Origin: Coriobacteriales bacterium
GTDB lineage: Bacteria > Actinomycetota > Coriobacteriia > Coriobacteriales > UMGS124
Direction: 5' to 3'
DNA: 44,416 bases
Assembly (NCBI GenBank): GCA_017515595.1
Contig: JAFWFL010000133.1
Coordinates: forward strand, 1-44,416
A model generated the notes under the pieces. It was not told the DNA's origin, did not search any database, and was given only the letters and a program-made list of their open reading frames with translations. This document shows, in pieces, positions 43,250 through 44,416 of the stretch (the first letter of the stretch is position 1; the number at the start of each line of letters is the position of its first letter). The position numbers and the translations under genes were made by a program.

Positions 43250-44140
43250 ATGGATATCAAAGCTCTGAAACTTCTTACTGTTTTGCGTGATTGCGGCACA
43301 TTGACGGCCACGGCTGACCAGCTGCACATATCGCGGCAGGCCGTGGGCAAGATGCTGAGAAATATCGAGCGGGAACTGGGTGTCAAAACCTTTGAACGCC
43401 ATACCGGGAAACTGGTTCCCACCGAGATTGGAAGGCAGATTGTAGCCGATGCTTTTGGCATTGTTGAACGTTACGATGATTTTTGCCGAGAATACCTGCG
43501 TCCGGTGGGTAGCGCTGCGCAAAACGAGTTCCCGGTCTCGATCGCCCTGGTAAACGGAGGCTCTCAAGGTCTTCCAACATCATTTTTTGAGCGATTTATT
43601 GTAAGCCAGCCAAGCATTCGTCTTGAGGTCGAAGAGATGAGTACTGATGCCGTACTTGTGTCTATTGACCGGAAAGAAGCTGATATTGGCATTGTGGGCT
43701 CGCACCCCGAGCTGCTGTCAAAGTATGAAATCTGTGCGATCATGCGCATGGGTATCTGGCTTTTGGTGCCTGAAGGCCATCTCTATGCGCAAGCAGATTC
43801 CCTGGGTCTGAGCGCCCTACAGGGAGCACCGCTTGTAACAGCCGGGCGCCATAACCACCTGCACCAATTTGTGCTAAGCAGATGCCGGGAAGAAGGTATT
43901 GAGCCTGATATCAGGGCAAACGCGACCGAATCCAGTGTTATTATCAAGCTTACCAGGGAACTCGGCGCTATGTGCTTTGGATTCCCCCCGCAAACGGTTA
44001 CCCCTCCAAAAGGCATGATACCCGTGCATCTCGACGTGCGCGATGGAGATGACTTTGGAACGTACGCGCTCAGACTCCCCATCCACCATAACCGCCATCA
44101 CCAGCGCTTTTGGCGCTATATCCAAGCATACGAAGGCTAA
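43250..44140 (+). CDS. LysR-type transcriptional regulator
   Basis: This 296-residue protein has an N-terminal winged helix at residues 1-60 (MDIKALKLLTVLRDCGTLTA, then ISRQAVGKMLRNIERELGV) and a LysR substrate-binding domain over the rest (EADIGIVGSHPEL, a recognisable strand of that domain). The start at 43250 gives the usual LysR N-terminus and has AGGGGG upstream; a GTG at 43172 in the same frame overlaps the likely promoter. Divergent arrangement with flavoprotein gene f suggests it activates that gene in response to its substrate. It is the only non-LuxR regulator in the window. Confidence 0.9.
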   Translation: MDIKALKLLTVLRDCGTLTATADQLHISRQAVGKMLRNIERELGVKTFERHTGKLVPTEIGRQIVADAFGIVERYDDFCREYLRPVGSAAQNEFPVSIALVNGGSQGLPTSFFERFIVSQPSIRLEVEEMSTDAVLVSIDRKEADIGIVGSHPELLSKYEICAIMRMGIWLLVPEGHLYAQADSLGLSALQGAPLVTAGRHNHLHQFVLSRCREEGIEPDIRANATESSVIIKLTRELGAMCFGFPPQTVTPPKGMIPVHLDVRDGDDFGTYALRLPIHHNRHHQRFWRYIQAYEG

Positions 44141-44203
44141 ATCCAACCGACTATATGCTGGAAAACTTGCCGCCGGCTATATCCAAGCATATAAAGGGTA
44201 AAT
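44115..44203 (+). repeat. Duplicated 3' end of the LysR gene
   Basis: GCTATATCCAAGCATA with the following stop region (44115-44142) is repeated with a few changes at 44176-44203, 61 bp downstream. The duplicate would encode the same last residues, YIQAY.G and stop, in a detached form. Confidence 0.7.
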
Positions 44204-44294
44204 ACACTATGCCGGACAGTGCAAAGACGGCCTCGCAGCCATGGCGCTGCATTCATACGCCAAATAGCCTGTCCCTTTGACACACTTTGACACA

Positions 44295-44347
44295 CCGTGC
44301 ACGGGAATCGCCACTTCATGACAACTCAAATGGGTTTGAGTTGTCAT
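44295..44347. repeat. Hairpin of the TTTGAGTTGTCA repeat family
   Basis: ATGACAACTCAAA (44318-44330) and TTTGAGTTGTCAT (44335-44347) form a perfect 13-bp stem with a TGGG loop. To the left, CCGTGCACGGGAATCGCC (44295-44312) is the inverted outward unit also seen at 31901-31950 and about 38336-38384. The window ends soon after, so a right-hand partner cannot be judged fully. Confidence 0.6.
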
Positions 44348-44369
44348 TTCGGAATAGCAAATCACAGTA

Positions 44370-44414
44370 GCCGAGAATAACTTGCAGGTCAGAAGGGCGG
44401 GGGGGGTTCTCGGC
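44370..44414. terminator. GCCGAGAA-family inverted repeat at the window end
   Basis: GCCGAGAA (44370-44377) and TTCTCGGC (44407-44414) face each other across a G-rich 29-nt loop. It is a weaker member of the terminator family, with only 8 certain pairs. Confidence 0.5.
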
Positions 44415-44416
44415 CT

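Noticed and set aside
43009-43461. N-terminal extension of flavoprotein f
   Set aside because: It overlaps the divergent LysR gene and would hide the Tat signal; AAAGGAG marks the start at 43008.
1-44416. Transposase, integrase, tRNA or rRNA genes
   Set aside because: I looked for them because of the many repeats, but saw no such gene or recognisable fragment.

Overview
The window looks like a chromosomal segment of an anaerobic gut actinobacterium of the Coriobacteriia, most likely Eggerthellaceae. Three things suggest this: many Tat-exported flavoproteins of the fumarate-reductase fold without haem domains; LuxR-type regulators with about 12 membrane helices fused to a C-terminal DNA-binding domain; and a Tat-exported molybdopterin enzyme operon. 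Base composition is mid-GC, genes have strong AAGGAG-type ribosome binding sites, and a sortase-anchored surface protein points to a Gram-positive wall. The genus is not determined.

Layout. 1-410 is a divergent array of 26-bp repeats. 653-4160 is a lipoprotein/ATPase/permease ABC importer of the ferric-iron, thiamine or phosphonate type, followed by a membrane LuxR regulator (4247-5833). A structured intergenic region (5841-5967) precedes a MacB-like ABC exporter (6250-8913). A DUF364-type gene (9062-9841) is followed by a 1.5-kb region with two tiny hydrophobic peptide genes; one (10715-10903) has the architecture of a type I toxin-antitoxin locus. 11404-15280 is an operon of an aberrant Old-Yellow-Enzyme/FAD fusion and a flavoprotein reductase. 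15546-20642 holds two more flavoprotein reductases around a LuxR regulator. 21186-26369 is a four-gene molybdoenzyme operon (catalytic subunit, Fe-S subunit, chaperone, membrane anchor) facing a LuxR regulator (26667-28214). Two more flavoprotein reductases follow (28371-31798). Next come a CcdA/TlpA thiol-redox pair (32214-33920), three surface-protein genes (34024-40588), a second divergent 26-bp repeat array (40715-41121), and a flavoprotein reductase divergent from a LysR regulator (41251-44140).

How the genes fit together. The six flavoproteins, the OYE fusion and the molybdoenzyme are all predicted to act outside the membrane. They look like a set of terminal reductases or dehydroxylases for different organic electron acceptors, several next to a dedicated regulator. 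None of the six flavoproteins keeps the canonical C-terminal arginine motif of fumarate reductase, so their substrates are probably different and are not predictable here.

The most unusual content is intergenic. Six loci carry repeat units that point away from a short centre. Two of them are built on units of exactly 26 bp with 31- or 62-bp steps and have related promoter-like centres; the one at 40895-41172 looks like a complete small-RNA gene with promoter, repeat body and terminator. Together with the recurring GCCGAGAA...TTCTCGGC terminators, these loci form a repeat system I do not recognise.
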